Source: Thiomicrorhabdus arctica DSM 13458
Lineage (GTDB): Bacteria > Pseudomonadota > Gammaproteobacteria > Thiomicrospirales > Thiomicrospiraceae
DNA length: 64,000 nt
NCBI RefSeq assembly: GCF_000381085.1
Contig: NZ_KB905899.1
Coordinates: forward strand, 868,001 to 932,000
Direction of reading: 5' to 3'
In this document: positions 1 to 7,830 of the stretch, piece after piece
Numbering within the stretch: the first letter of the stretch is position 1
Layout of the letters: each line of letters starts with the position of its first letter
The notes under the pieces: generated by a model
What the model was told of the DNA's origin: nothing
The model's database searches: none
Seen by the model: only the letters and a program-made list of their open reading frames with translations
Program-made: the position numbers and the translations under genes

Positions 1-962
1 TGGTCAGTCGCATTGCTAATAAGCATGCTAGTTTACAAATTCAACCAGAGCACTACCCTATTGTCGGTAAATATTTACTTGAAGCTGTTCAAGACCACCT
101 GTCTCTCCCAGCAGACCACACGATCATTAAAGCGTGGGAAGAAGCTTATGGGTTTTTAGCGAACATATTTGTGACGACCGAAGAAAAAATTTACACCGAT
201 AATGAGCAAAAACCAGGTGGCTGGCGTGGGTTTAAGGAGTTTGTCATTACAGACATTCAAACAGAAGCTCAAGGTGTTCGTTCGTTTTACCTGTTTCCCA
301 AAGATAATCAAAGCTTACCTATGTTTCAGGCTGGACAATACATTGGTGTTAAGGTTAAGCCTAACGAAACAGACTACGAAGAAATTCGTCAATATTCACT
401 CTCTAATGCACCAGGTGACAACTACTTCCGTATTACGATTAAATCAGAAGCGTTAAATAAAGACCTACCAGGGGTTGTTTCAAACTACCTGCATAAAGCA
501 CAAATTGGCAACTCTCTTTGGATACAGCCGCCTACTGGAGACTTTGTCTTAAAAGACAATGATTTAGATAAAGTATTTATTGCAGGTGGCGTGGGCATCA
601 CCCCCGTTTTAAGCATGCTCTTAGATCAATTAAAACAAACGCCTGCTAATAAACTGACCTTTATTCAATGCAGTAAAGATAAGTCAAACCAAATTATGGC
701 TGAAAGTCTAACGGCCTTACAAAAAGAACACGGCTTTAACTATTATGTGGCATACCAAACAGATGAAGGCGCAGATCATAAGGGATATTTGGACAAAAAT
801 GTCATGCAAAAATGGCTACCGGCCTCTGCCGATATTTATTTTTGTGGTCCTAAAAACTTTATGAGTGCAGTTAATACATTATGTGGTGAATTAGGCCATT
901 CAGAGAATCATTTACACTACGAAGTATTTGGTCCAACCATTTCATTAAATGATCCGCAGTAA
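1..962 (+). CDS. hmp: Flavohemoprotein (nitric oxide dioxygenase), 5' part outside window
   Basis: Uses O2 and NAD(P)H to oxidise nitric oxide to nitrate in the cytosol. The open frame enters from the window edge (first whole codon at base 3), so the ATG-like start inside it at 171 is not the real start. The first 55 or so residues match the end of the globin domain (IANKHASLQI, HYPIVGKYLLEAV). They are followed by a ferredoxin-reductase-type FAD domain (RQYSLSNAP) and an NAD domain (FIAGGVGITPVLSML, IYFCGPKNFM). The C-terminus EVFGP is typical of Hmp. A weak hairpin terminator follows directly. No NsrR or other regulator is visible because the promoter lies outside the window. Confidence 0.95.
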   Translation, partial: VSRIANKHASLQIQPEHYPIVGKYLLEAVQDHLSLPADHTIIKAWEEAYGFLANIFVTTEEKIYTDNEQKPGGWRGFKEFVITDIQTEAQGVRSFYLFPKDNQSLPMFQAGQYIGVKVKPNETDYEEIRQYSLSNAPGDNYFRITIKSEALNKDLPGVVSNYLHKAQIGNSLWIQPPTGDFVLKDNDLDKVFIAGGVGITPVLSMLLDQLKQTPANKLTFIQCSKDKSNQIMAESLTALQKEHGFNYYVAYQTDEGADHKGYLDKNVMQKWLPASADIYFCGPKNFMSAVNTLCGELGHSENHLHYEVFGPTISLNDPQ

Positions 963-974
963 AAGCCAAAAAAA

Positions 975-996
975 GTCCACTCTATGTGGGCTTTTC
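975..996 (+). terminator. Terminator-like hairpin after hmp
   Basis: AGTCCAC and GTGGGCT pair around a 4-base loop (one G-U pair) and are followed by TTTT. It starts 13 bases after the hmp stop. Confidence 0.6.
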
Positions 997-1156
997 ACTC
1001 TTCTCTCATCCGCTAGCTCTAGTCTAGTTAGATCCACTTAATTCGATGTTTATTCAAGAGATTGATGATGGCTTAAGTCATTAACCTACAACTAAATACG
1101 GATACTTTATCGACACCACTTACGTTATAATTCCAAAAAAATAAGCAAAGTCAATT

Positions 1157-2113
1157 ATGCATAAAGATAAACATGTAGATGGTAAAAAACTCATTAGTGA
1201 GCTCGAATCATTGCTCGATGAAATTCATCGCTATTCCGATACCATTAACCAATATGTTATTACCTCCACTTCTGACCTACAAGGCAACATCACAAGTGTC
1301 AGTCAAGCCTTCTGTAAAATTTCTGGTTATGAAGAACACGAACTCATTGGCCAAAACCACAGCCTGCTACGTCATCCAGACATGCCATCAGAACTCTATC
1401 AAGACCTTTGGAAAACAATTCAATCTGGGGAAACTTGGGAAGGCGAAGTTAAAAATAAAAAGAAAAATGGTGATGCTTACTGGGTGAATGTTCACATAGA
1501 TCCCATTATAGATGAGAGTGACGAAATTACAGGCTATCTAGCCGTTAGACAGGATATTACAGACCATAAGTACATTGAGAGTCTCACCGTGACGGATGAG
1601 CTTACAGGTGCTCACAATCGACGTTATTACAATCAAGTTCTTCAACCTGAAATTGATCGCGCAAAACGCGATGGCCGTTACCTATGTTTCTTAATGATGG
1701 ATGCAGACAATTTCAAAAAATACAATGACACCTATGGACACCCAGCCGGTGATGAAGTTCTTAAAACCATTGTTTCATCCACTAAATCTGTTTTTAAACG
1801 CGCAGGCGATTACGTTTTTAGACTGGGTGGTGAAGAGTTTGCGGTTCTGTTTAGGGCCATGGATCAAGAGCAAGCCTTCCTCGTCAGTGAGAAATGTAGA
1901 CAAGCTATCTTTGACTGTAATATAGAACATTCTGGAAATCCCCCTTTTCAAAGACTCACTTTGTCAATGGGACTTATGGTCCTAGAACCAAAACAGTCCT
2001 ATATTATTGAAGAAATATATAAGTATGCTGATGAAGCGTTATATAAAGCAAAACAGAATGGTCGTAACCGCGTTGAAGTTCATAATACTGACGAAGATAT
2101 AGAACTTTTCTAG
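1157..2113 (+). CDS. PAS domain-containing diguanylate cyclase
   Basis: Predicted to make cyclic di-GMP from two GTP. A short N-terminal helix is followed by one PAS domain (about residues 35-140, aerotaxis-like: ISGYEEHELIGQNHSLLRHP, then a PAC segment with GYLAVRQDITD). A GGDEF domain covers about residues 145-310. The active-site motif is GGEEF, which is competent. The inhibitory I-site RxxD is present five residues before it (RAGD-YVFRL-GGEEF), so product feedback is likely. There are no membrane segments, so it is a soluble sensor; the PAS ligand is unknown. The gene stands alone and converges on a lipoprotein gene. Confidence 0.93.
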   Translation: MHKDKHVDGKKLISELESLLDEIHRYSDTINQYVITSTSDLQGNITSVSQAFCKISGYEEHELIGQNHSLLRHPDMPSELYQDLWKTIQSGETWEGEVKNKKKNGDAYWVNVHIDPIIDESDEITGYLAVRQDITDHKYIESLTVTDELTGAHNRRYYNQVLQPEIDRAKRDGRYLCFLMMDADNFKKYNDTYGHPAGDEVLKTIVSSTKSVFKRAGDYVFRLGGEEFAVLFRAMDQEQAFLVSEKCRQAIFDCNIEHSGNPPFQRLTLSMGLMVLEPKQSYIIEEIYKYADEALYKAKQNGRNRVEVHNTDEDIELF

Positions 2114-2232
2114 TTTAACTGACTTTATATATAAATGGATATTGAGGGTGATGCCTCAAAACTCTGAGAAGAAAAATCCCAGAATCTATTTAGTGTTATG
2201 GCTTTTAATTAACTATGCCATTGAGTTGAATC

Positions 2233-2246
2233 GACCAGGCCTGGTC
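2233..2246. repeat. Palindrome GACCAGGCCTGGTC, copy 1
   Basis: Perfect 14-bp palindrome in the convergent gap between the diguanylate cyclase gene and the lipoprotein gene. It belongs to the family that recurs through the window. Confidence 0.9.
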
Positions 2247-2361
2247 AATTTACAATCTGAGCGAAAATACATAATGAAGTCAGAGAACTATCCAACAGAA
2301 TTTAGTTCGTTGGCAACTCTGTAAGAAATCGTGTTTGTCTACTTTTAAAAGCGCTAGAAAA

Positions 2362-2400
2362 GAGAGACGTTAAGAAGATAAGAATAACGTCTCTCGCTTT
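2362..2400. terminator. Bidirectional terminator between convergent genes
   Basis: An 11-bp perfect inverted repeat (GAGAGACGTTA / TAACGTCTCTC) with a 12-base loop. Short A- and T-rich tracts on both sides suit both the plus-strand cyclase gene and the minus-strand lipoprotein gene. Confidence 0.75.
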
Positions 2401-2418
2401 TATAGGGATCTTAATGGT

Positions 2419-2700
2419 TTAATGCTGTGACGCTTTGATATAGGTGCGGGCGCGTTCAACCTTATCGATACAGTTTGGATATTTATCGAACTGTTGTTGG
2501 ACTTTTGCGGCCCCTAACAGGCTGGCGGCTTTGGTATATTCCACCGTTCCATCGAAACCGTGTGCCTTAGCAAAATCAAGCTCTTCATAGGCCACTTTCA
2601 GACCATTTTCGCATTGCATGGCTTGCGAACTATTAGGATTGCCGGCACAACCGGCTATTAGGAACGTAAACAAGCTTACTGCAAGTATTTTTGTGCGCAT
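2419..2700 (-). CDS. Small lipoprotein of unknown function
   Basis: 93 residues. A short basic N-terminus and a hydrophobic stretch run into the lipobox LIAGC (Cys at about residue 18), so the mature protein should be lipid-anchored. The mature part is helical and Ala/Lys rich, with two further cysteines (QCENG, PNCIDK) that could form a disulfide. It loosely resembles short DUF4398-like lipoproteins, but I do not assign a family. A GGAGGT ribosome binding site precedes the ATG. Confidence 0.8.
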   Translation of the reverse strand: MRTKILAVSLFTFLIAGCAGNPNSSQAMQCENGLKVAYEELDFAKAHGFDGTVEYTKAASLLGAAKVQQQFDKYPNCIDKVERARTYIKASQH

Positions 2701-3000
2701 TTTGGAATACCTCCACTTAATTTTAATTTAATACATCTTTCATGTACGTCATTTTTATCATAATTTATTTGTAATAAATAAGCAATTAGTCTTACTTGAC
2801 GAAACCTTCCAGCAAATACCTCCGGGTAAATAACCAGACCGTCTAAAAGACGCTTTAATGTATTCTACCCCCCCCATAATTTGAGCTATATGTGTACATT
2901 TACAATGACGCATCGAAGGTGTTGTTGTCACATAACGTGATTCATTAATGAGCGGCGCCTGTTTTTAGTCTCGCCTAAGTTAAACCTTGTTCAACCATCT

Positions 3001-3288
3001 CTATTTGTAAGCAATCGTTTTTTTGGTAAAAAGATAATCTTTTAATTCTTTATCCATCGCGGAATCTTTTCTTCTTATCCACTCTAAAATCATCGCAGCA
3101 TGCTCTTTTTCTTCATCTCGGTTGTGCACAAGAATGGCTTTTAACTCACCATCCTTGCACGCATCCACTCTTTGATTATACAAATCAATTGCTTCTAACT
3201 CTTCCGTTAATGACACAATTGCTCGATGCATATCTCGAGTCTCTTCCGCTAAATCTTCTATTGGTTCTTGGTAACCGTTATTTGACAT
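3001..3288 (-). CDS. EncFtn-type small ferritin (encapsulated-ferritin family)
   Basis: 95 residues that closely follow the encapsulated ferritin of Rhodospirillum rubrum. Shared blocks are EETRDMHRAIVSL, EELEAIDLYNQRVDA and HNRDEEKEHAAMILEWIRR, ending in YLFT. The iron ligands expected of this fold (E in EELEA, E and H in DEEKEHA) are present. Known members form half-ferritin helix pairs with a ferroxidase site between subunits and usually sit inside an encapsulin shell. Here no encapsulin gene is adjacent, and the C-terminus (KKTIAYK) lacks the usual Gly/Leu-rich docking tail. A free-standing iron oxidase is therefore possible, or the shell gene may lie elsewhere. ATG with TGGAGA upstream. 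Confidence 0.88.
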   Translation of the reverse strand: MSNNGYQEPIEDLAEETRDMHRAIVSLTEELEAIDLYNQRVDACKDGELKAILVHNRDEEKEHAAMILEWIRRKDSAMDKELKDYLFTKKTIAYK

Positions 3289-3440
3289 TATATTCTCCAG
3301 TTGAATTTGTGTTATCTTTTGTAATCTAAGAGGTCGCAGTTAAACACCGTACTTCATAACCTACTGAAGGCTGGGTAACTATACGTACATATCCTAAACC
3401 AGTCATACTACGTATGTCAATCCTGTATAAAGCCTGTTTT

Positions 3441-3482
3441 CCACCCACAAAAAACCCGCTGAAAAGCGGGTTTTTTGTGGGT
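3441..3482. terminator. Strong bidirectional terminator
   Basis: A long hairpin built on AACCCGCT-gaaa-AGCGGGTT, extended by CCCACAAAA / TTTTGTGGG. It lies downstream of the minus-strand OFA transporter gene. A decayed copy of the palindrome (CAGACCAGGTT) follows at about 3487. Confidence 0.85.
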
Positions 3483-3568
3483 AGATCAGACCAGGTTAAA
3501 ATGGTTTAAGCGAACTTAGGCTCGCATCACATAAAACAGTGTAATGACGCAACCTTGTCTAACCTTAT

Positions 3569-4813
3569 CTACAGCGCTCTATGCTGTTTTTTCTGGATCG
3601 ATTTGATGTTGATTAACATAGCAATGGAGATCACCAACGCAATCATAAAGAACCCTGAAAACACATACAATGTGTCCGCATAAGAACCAGTTGCATCTTT
3701 GACCATCGAAATAATAAGCGGTCCAACCAAACCTGCTGCAGCCCAGGCTGTTAGGATATAGCCATGGATCGCACCCAACTCTTTGGTTCCAAATATATCT
3801 CCGATATACGCTGGAATTGACGCAAATCCGCCACCGTAACAAGACATAATGAAATATAAGATAAACTGAAAAATGATTATTTCAGTAATTGATGGCAACA
3901 TGTAAAACGCGACGGCTTGTGTCGCAAAGAAAATGATATAGACAATCGGTCTCGTTAGATAATCTGATAACGAGGCCCAAAAAAGTCTACCTGCACCATT
4001 GAAAATGCCCATTAAACCAACGGCTGCCGCAGCTGCAATTGCAGAAAGTCCAAGCACCTCTTGTAACAGTGGTGATGCCACACCAATAATCGCAATGCCG
4101 CACGTTACGTTAATAAATAGCATTAACCATAAACCATAGAACCGGGGAGTTTTGACCGCTTCATCAAGACCAAGCATGGCAAGATCTTGTTTAATGGTCT
4201 TATGGCCCGCGGCAACCTTTTTCTTGAACCCTTCAGGCAGATAGCCCTCTTCCGGTTTTTCTAAATAAAGTGCCGAAGCGAACATGATGACAAAATAAGT
4301 CGCACCCAAAACAATAAATGTTGAAGATAACCCTATTGAAGTGATTAACACTTTGATAGTTGGTCCCCATATAGCAGATGCAAAGCCAAACCCCATAATC
4401 GCTAAACCGGTCGCTAAACCTCTTTTGTCCGGGAACCATTTGACCAACGTGGAAACCGGCGCAATATATCCAATTCCCAGTCCGCATCCTCCTATGACGC
4501 CATAAAAGAAGTACAAAAGCAATTTCGATTCCATCAAGATAGCAAGACCAGACCCTGCTGTCCCTAGACCAAACAAAACGGCTGCAATAATAGCAGCTAC
4601 TTTTGGACCATTCCTCTCAACAAACTTTCCCATTAAAGCGGCGGATAAACCTAGGAAAAAAATCGCAATACTAAAGGCGATCGTGACATCGGTTAATGTC
4701 CAGTTCATCTCTTCTTTAATCGGATTAACGTAGACACTCCACGCGTATACCGAACCGATACAAATATGGACCCCGACTGCAGCTAAGGCCATAAGCCATC
4801 TATTTTTTTGCAT
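3569..4813 (-). CDS. OFA-family major facilitator transporter
   Basis: 414 residues with about twelve hydrophobic helices. The start is typical of the oxalate/formate antiporter family (RWLMALAAVGVHICIGSVYAWSV), and the conserved loops KWFPDKRGLATGLAIMGFG and GCGLGIGYIAPVSTLV are present. Family members move small carboxylates such as oxalate, formate or pyruvate across the inner membrane; the substrate here cannot be told. It is a single gene with its own terminator. The upstream gap is shared with the divergent tetR-type gene, but the TetR operator lies 500 bp away, so a regulatory link is weak. Confidence 0.88.
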   Translation of the reverse strand: MQKNRWLMALAAVGVHICIGSVYAWSVYVNPIKEEMNWTLTDVTIAFSIAIFFLGLSAALMGKFVERNGPKVAAIIAAVLFGLGTAGSGLAILMESKLLLYFFYGVIGGCGLGIGYIAPVSTLVKWFPDKRGLATGLAIMGFGFASAIWGPTIKVLITSIGLSSTFIVLGATYFVIMFASALYLEKPEEGYLPEGFKKKVAAGHKTIKQDLAMLGLDEAVKTPRFYGLWLMLFINVTCGIAIIGVASPLLQEVLGLSAIAAAAAVGLMGIFNGAGRLFWASLSDYLTRPIVYIIFFATQAVAFYMLPSITEIIIFQFILYFIMSCYGGGFASIPAYIGDIFGTKELGAIHGYILTAWAAAGLVGPLIISMVKDATGSYADTLYVFSGFFMIALVISIAMLINIKSIQKKQHRAL

Positions 4814-5341
4814 ATAAAACCTCTTTCAAAATGTCTCGCGAGTTATCGCTAAATTAAGCTAAGCCAATATCGTTGAAAGTCGGTAGTTTGTCTATCTATA
4901 ACCCCGGTTTTAAGACTAAAAATATTTACACCCCTATAAAAATGACCGTTAACCAACATTTAAAATAAGATGCGTTTTTGTGAGAAGTTTGAAGTGCCCC
5001 TTTCTCCTTCAACAAAAAAATCCGCTCAACATGCCTTGTTAAGAGGGTTCTTTATTTTAAAAAACAACCAGACCTGGTAACCTTAAAATAAAAAAGTAGA
5101 ATCCTATTTTCCCAAATGAAAGTTGATCTATCAGACCAGTGGCCTTATAAAAGAAAAAGTTCAAAGCAGCATATTTGAATAGACTGACGTGTTTTAAACC
5201 AAAATAAGAAGCTATTCATTTATCCATGATGCAGCATCTTCAAATTGTAAAATGGCGCTTTATGATAAAGTCTAACCGTCCTGTCTACTGGGAACGACTG
5301 TCTGAGTAATTGATTTTTGAACGCGCCTTTGACTTAAACTA
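4814..5341. other. Long divergent intergenic region
   Basis: AT-rich gap between the OFA transporter and the TetR gene. It contains one palindrome variant (ACCAGACCTGGT, 5067-5078) and TCAGACCAGTGGCC near 5131. I see no convincing gene or RNA. Confidence 0.6.
5067..5078. repeat. Palindrome variant ACCAGACCTGGT
   Basis: Differs from ACCAGGCCTGGT by one base. It lies in the divergent gap. Confidence 0.75.
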
Positions 5342-5354
5342 TACCGTTAGGTAC
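5342..5354. promoter_or_regulatory. Probable TetR autoregulatory operator
   Basis: TACCGTTAGGTAC is a near-perfect inverted repeat 39 bp before the tetR GTG start. It matches two sites (TACCTATCGGTAC, TACCGATAGGTAC) in front of the AhpD-like gene at 6973, which points to one regulator binding all three. Confidence 0.8.
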
Positions 5355-5393
5355 AATTTATTAATTACTTATCTATTTTAATACGGAGTCATT

Positions 5394-5996
5394 GTGTCCA
5401 GCGGAAGAAAAAAATCATTTGATGAAGACACGGCTTTAAATGCCGCAATGGATGTCTTCTGGCAAAAAGGCTATGTTGGTGCTTCTCTTACAGATTTAAC
5501 GAAGCGTATGGGGATCAATAAACCCAGCATGTACAGTGCTTTTGGTAATAAAGAGTCTTTATTCATTAAAGCCACGCAATGTTACATTGAAACTAAAATG
5601 AAACCTCATGTTGAATTACTATTTGAAGAAGACGTTAGCTTAAAGCAACGTTTGAAAAATCATATGATGTCTATTGTTACTATGCAATGTGATTCTGAAC
5701 AGGCACAGGGTTGCTACCTAGTATTATGTCAGTCAGAACTTGTAAGTGGTGATATTCCTGAGCAGGCAGAGTCAATACTTAAAGAAGCCGATGTAATGCC
5801 AATTCAGCTGTATACAGAGTTATTTACGAGTGATATAGAATCGATTGAGCTAGGGCTTAATAAAAATGCTCAAGCCAATGGTTTAGCCTTATACACTATG
5901 TTAAAAGGCACGGCTTCAATGGCACGTTCCGGCATTGATAAATCAACACTGGAATACAGCATCGATCGCATTCTTGCTGGTATAGGGCTTCATTAG
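5394..5996 (+). CDS. TetR/AcrR family repressor
   Basis: 200 residues. The N-terminal helix-turn-helix (residues about 10-55) has the TetR signature: ALNAAMDVFWQKGYVGASL, a recognition helix around MGINKPSMYSAFGNKESLF, and YIETKM after it. The C-terminal ligand domain contains two cysteines (QGCYLVLCQSE), which could sense electrophiles; this is inference. Start is GTG with CGGAGT upstream. An operator-like palindrome overlaps its own promoter and is repeated before the AhpD-like gene 1 kb downstream, so it probably represses itself and that gene. A HAD gene lies between them on the other strand. Confidence 0.93.
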   Translation: MSSGRKKSFDEDTALNAAMDVFWQKGYVGASLTDLTKRMGINKPSMYSAFGNKESLFIKATQCYIETKMKPHVELLFEEDVSLKQRLKNHMMSIVTMQCDSEQAQGCYLVLCQSELVSGDIPEQAESILKEADVMPIQLYTELFTSDIESIELGLNKNAQANGLALYTMLKGTASMARSGIDKSTLEYSIDRILAGIGLH

Positions 5997-6005
5997 TCAG
6001 TTTGT

Positions 6006-6677
6006 TTAAAGGTTGTTTAACTGTTGGTTTAAGTTATCTAAACGCTTAATCACAATATTAGGTTCAATGCCCCAAGGATCATATACGGCTGAACGACTCC
6101 GCTTGATCCAAACCGCATTCATTCCAAACGATTTTGCACCAATGACATCAAAGGGGTTGCTTGATATGAGCCACGTCTGATTGGCTTTTGAGTGTGCTCT
6201 GTTCAGTAAGTGCTGATAGATATCCGGATCGGGCTTAAAGGTCTTAATTTCGTCAGCCGTCACAACATCCTTGAAATAGCTTCTAATATTGGCATTGTTA
6301 AGTAACTTCTCTACCGACTCTTTCTCACCATTTGAAAAAGCCACCAGTTGATAATTCCGTTGAAGTTGAGATAACCCTTTTTCAACATCATCAAATACAG
6401 GGAGCGTTTTATAGCTTTCTAACAACTGTTTCTTCTGCTCACTTGTTAACGCTATTTTTAACATGTCACATGTATAGTCCAAAGCCTCTTTAGTACAGAC
6501 TGAAAAACCTTCGTAGCGCTTCATTAATCCACGACGAAAAGAGTACTCCAGTTGTTTTGAGCGCCAAATTTCGGAAAACAAGAGTGCTTTCTTGGCCACC
6601 ATTTTTTCTAAAAGCACCAAAACACCCTGCGTATTGATTAATGTTCCGTAAACATCAAAGGCGAGCACTTGCTTCAT
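6006..6677 (-). CDS. Haloacid dehalogenase-like hydrolase (type II 2-haloacid dehalogenase family)
   Basis: 223 residues. The nucleophile motif FDVYGTL has Asp at residue 8. Motif II FSNG, a conserved Lys (FKPDPDIYQHLL) and motif III SSNPFDVIGAKSFGM follow, as in L-2-haloacid dehalogenases. The predicted reaction is hydrolytic removal of halide from short 2-haloacids, though many family members act on phosphates. Its promoter region faces the TetR-type operators at 6804-6847, so it may be controlled with the divergent AhpD-like gene. Confidence 0.88.
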   Translation of the reverse strand: MKQVLAFDVYGTLINTQGVLVLLEKMVAKKALLFSEIWRSKQLEYSFRRGLMKRYEGFSVCTKEALDYTCDMLKIALTSEQKKQLLESYKTLPVFDDVEKGLSQLQRNYQLVAFSNGEKESVEKLLNNANIRSYFKDVVTADEIKTFKPDPDIYQHLLNRAHSKANQTWLISSNPFDVIGAKSFGMNAVWIKRSRSAVYDPWGIEPNIVIKRLDNLNQQLNNL

Positions 6678-6792
6678 TCTAAATCTCTTTATTAATTAAT
6701 CTCATTAAGGTGTTAACACTCTATTCACAGCCGCATTCGTTCTAAATTCAACAAACTGTTTTATCCAAAAAATATTTTCACTCATTCAGTGT

Positions 6793-6847
6793 TGACTTTA
6801 ATATACCTATCGGTACAATAAAAACACCAAAGCTTACCGATAGGTAC
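6793..6847. promoter_or_regulatory. Promoter with two TetR-type operators
   Basis: TTGACT (6793-6798) and TACAAT (6814-6819) could form a plus-strand sigma-70 promoter with a short 15-bp spacer. TACCTATCGGTAC (6804-6816) overlaps the -10, and TACCGATAGGTAC (6835-6847) lies just beyond; the two are in opposite orientation. Binding at both would block the divergent region between the HAD and AhpD-like genes. Confidence 0.75.
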
Positions 6848-6972
6848 AAAATAAAGTTTCAAAGATAAATAACCCGTTAACATGCTACTAATTGGCTTTA
6901 GATTAATGGTTAATAACTAAAACCCCTTAAACCCATAGTAAACTAAATTAACGATAAATTGAGGAAATAAAG

Positions 6973-7512
6973 ATGACAACATTAAAGATCCACACCATTG
7001 AATCAGCACCGGAAGCCAGCAAGTCCGAATTAGAAAACTCACTAAAAACAAATGGCATGTTACCAAACCTGCATGGTGTATTAGCGGGTTCACCTCAAAC
7101 ATTAAAGGCATACCAAACACTACACCAGCTCTTTATGAATACGTCATTTGATGCTGAAGAATTGACCGTTGTTTGGCAGGCCATCAATGTAGAACACGGT
7201 TGCCGTTACTGTGTGCCAGCGCATACCGGCATTGCTCATTCTATGAAAGTTGATCCCGCATTAACGGAAGCATTACGTAATCAAGAATCCATGCCGACAC
7301 CTAAATTACAAGCTTTGTTGGATATGACATTAACCATTGTTCGTAATCGTGGACATGTATCACAAGAAGATTTAGATCAATTCTATGCGGCGGGTTATGG
7401 CGAGCAGCAAGTCTTGGAAATTATCTTAGGCGTCTCTCAAAAAGTAATTAGTAACTACACTAATCGTATTGCAAATACACCGGTAGATAAACCTTTTGAA
7501 AAGTTTGTTTGA
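6973..7512 (+). CDS. AhpD-like / carboxymuconolactone decarboxylase family protein
   Basis: 179 residues. The core has EHGCRYCVPAHTGIAH, the CxxC-x3-H redox motif of AhpD-like proteins preceded by an acidic relay residue. Family members act as peroxidase partners or decarboxylase-like enzymes; the CxxC favours a redox role here. The ATG follows GAGGAAATAAAG. Two palindromic operators in front match the site before the nearby tetR gene, so it is probably the main target of that repressor and is induced by a reactive compound. A neighbouring haloacid dehalogenase suggests detoxification; this is inference. Confidence 0.9.
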   Translation: MTTLKIHTIESAPEASKSELENSLKTNGMLPNLHGVLAGSPQTLKAYQTLHQLFMNTSFDAEELTVVWQAINVEHGCRYCVPAHTGIAHSMKVDPALTEALRNQESMPTPKLQALLDMTLTIVRNRGHVSQEDLDQFYAAGYGEQQVLEIILGVSQKVISNYTNRIANTPVDKPFEKFV

Positions 7513-7680
7513 GAAAAGAAAGCTTAATACATAATTAATTTGGTGCTGATATTGCCGATCAACGAACAACTGATGGGCTAAAGCGTTAGGGTGATTTAGA
7601 ACGAAAGAGTCATCATTGGGTCAAGATCAAAGTAAAACCTACCCAATCACCCTATATAAAAATAACGTAATAAAATCAAT

Positions 7681-7707
7681 AATAAACCCGCGTAAAGTGG
7701 GTTTATT
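7681..7707. terminator. Terminator hairpin, AACCCGC type
   Basis: AATAAACCC and GGGTTTATT pair perfectly around a 9-base loop. It lies between the convergent AhpD-like and TlpA-type genes. Confidence 0.7.
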
Positions 7708-7712
7708 AATTT

Positions 7713-7726
7713 GACTAGGCCTGGTC
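7713..7726. repeat. Palindrome copy GACTAGGCCTGGTC
   Basis: One mismatch to GACCAGGCCTGGTC. It sits six bases after the hairpin. Confidence 0.85.
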
Positions 7727-7830
7727 AAATTAATATAACTCTCAACCAATCAATAAGAAATATAGGGTAGTACTTGATTCTTGAATTCAAGAGACCCTCT
7801 TCCCTTACGTTAGTAACTTAATGATCAAAT

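Larger units (their letters stand above)
7513..7830. other. Convergent gap with terminator and palindrome repeat
   Basis: It holds an inverted repeat TAGGGTGATT / AATCACCCTA (about 7587-7652), a hairpin AATAAACCC / GGGTTTATT (7681-7707) and the palindrome GACTAGGCCTGGTC (7713-7726). The order (GGGTC-like start, ACGTAATAAA, CCCGC hairpin, palindrome) matches the MITE-like repeats at 47751 and 49800, so this is probably a decayed copy. Confidence 0.65.

Noticed and set aside
2142-2324. 60-codon plus-strand frame after the diguanylate cyclase
   Set aside because: No ribosome binding site, runs through the palindrome repeat, no recognisable protein features.
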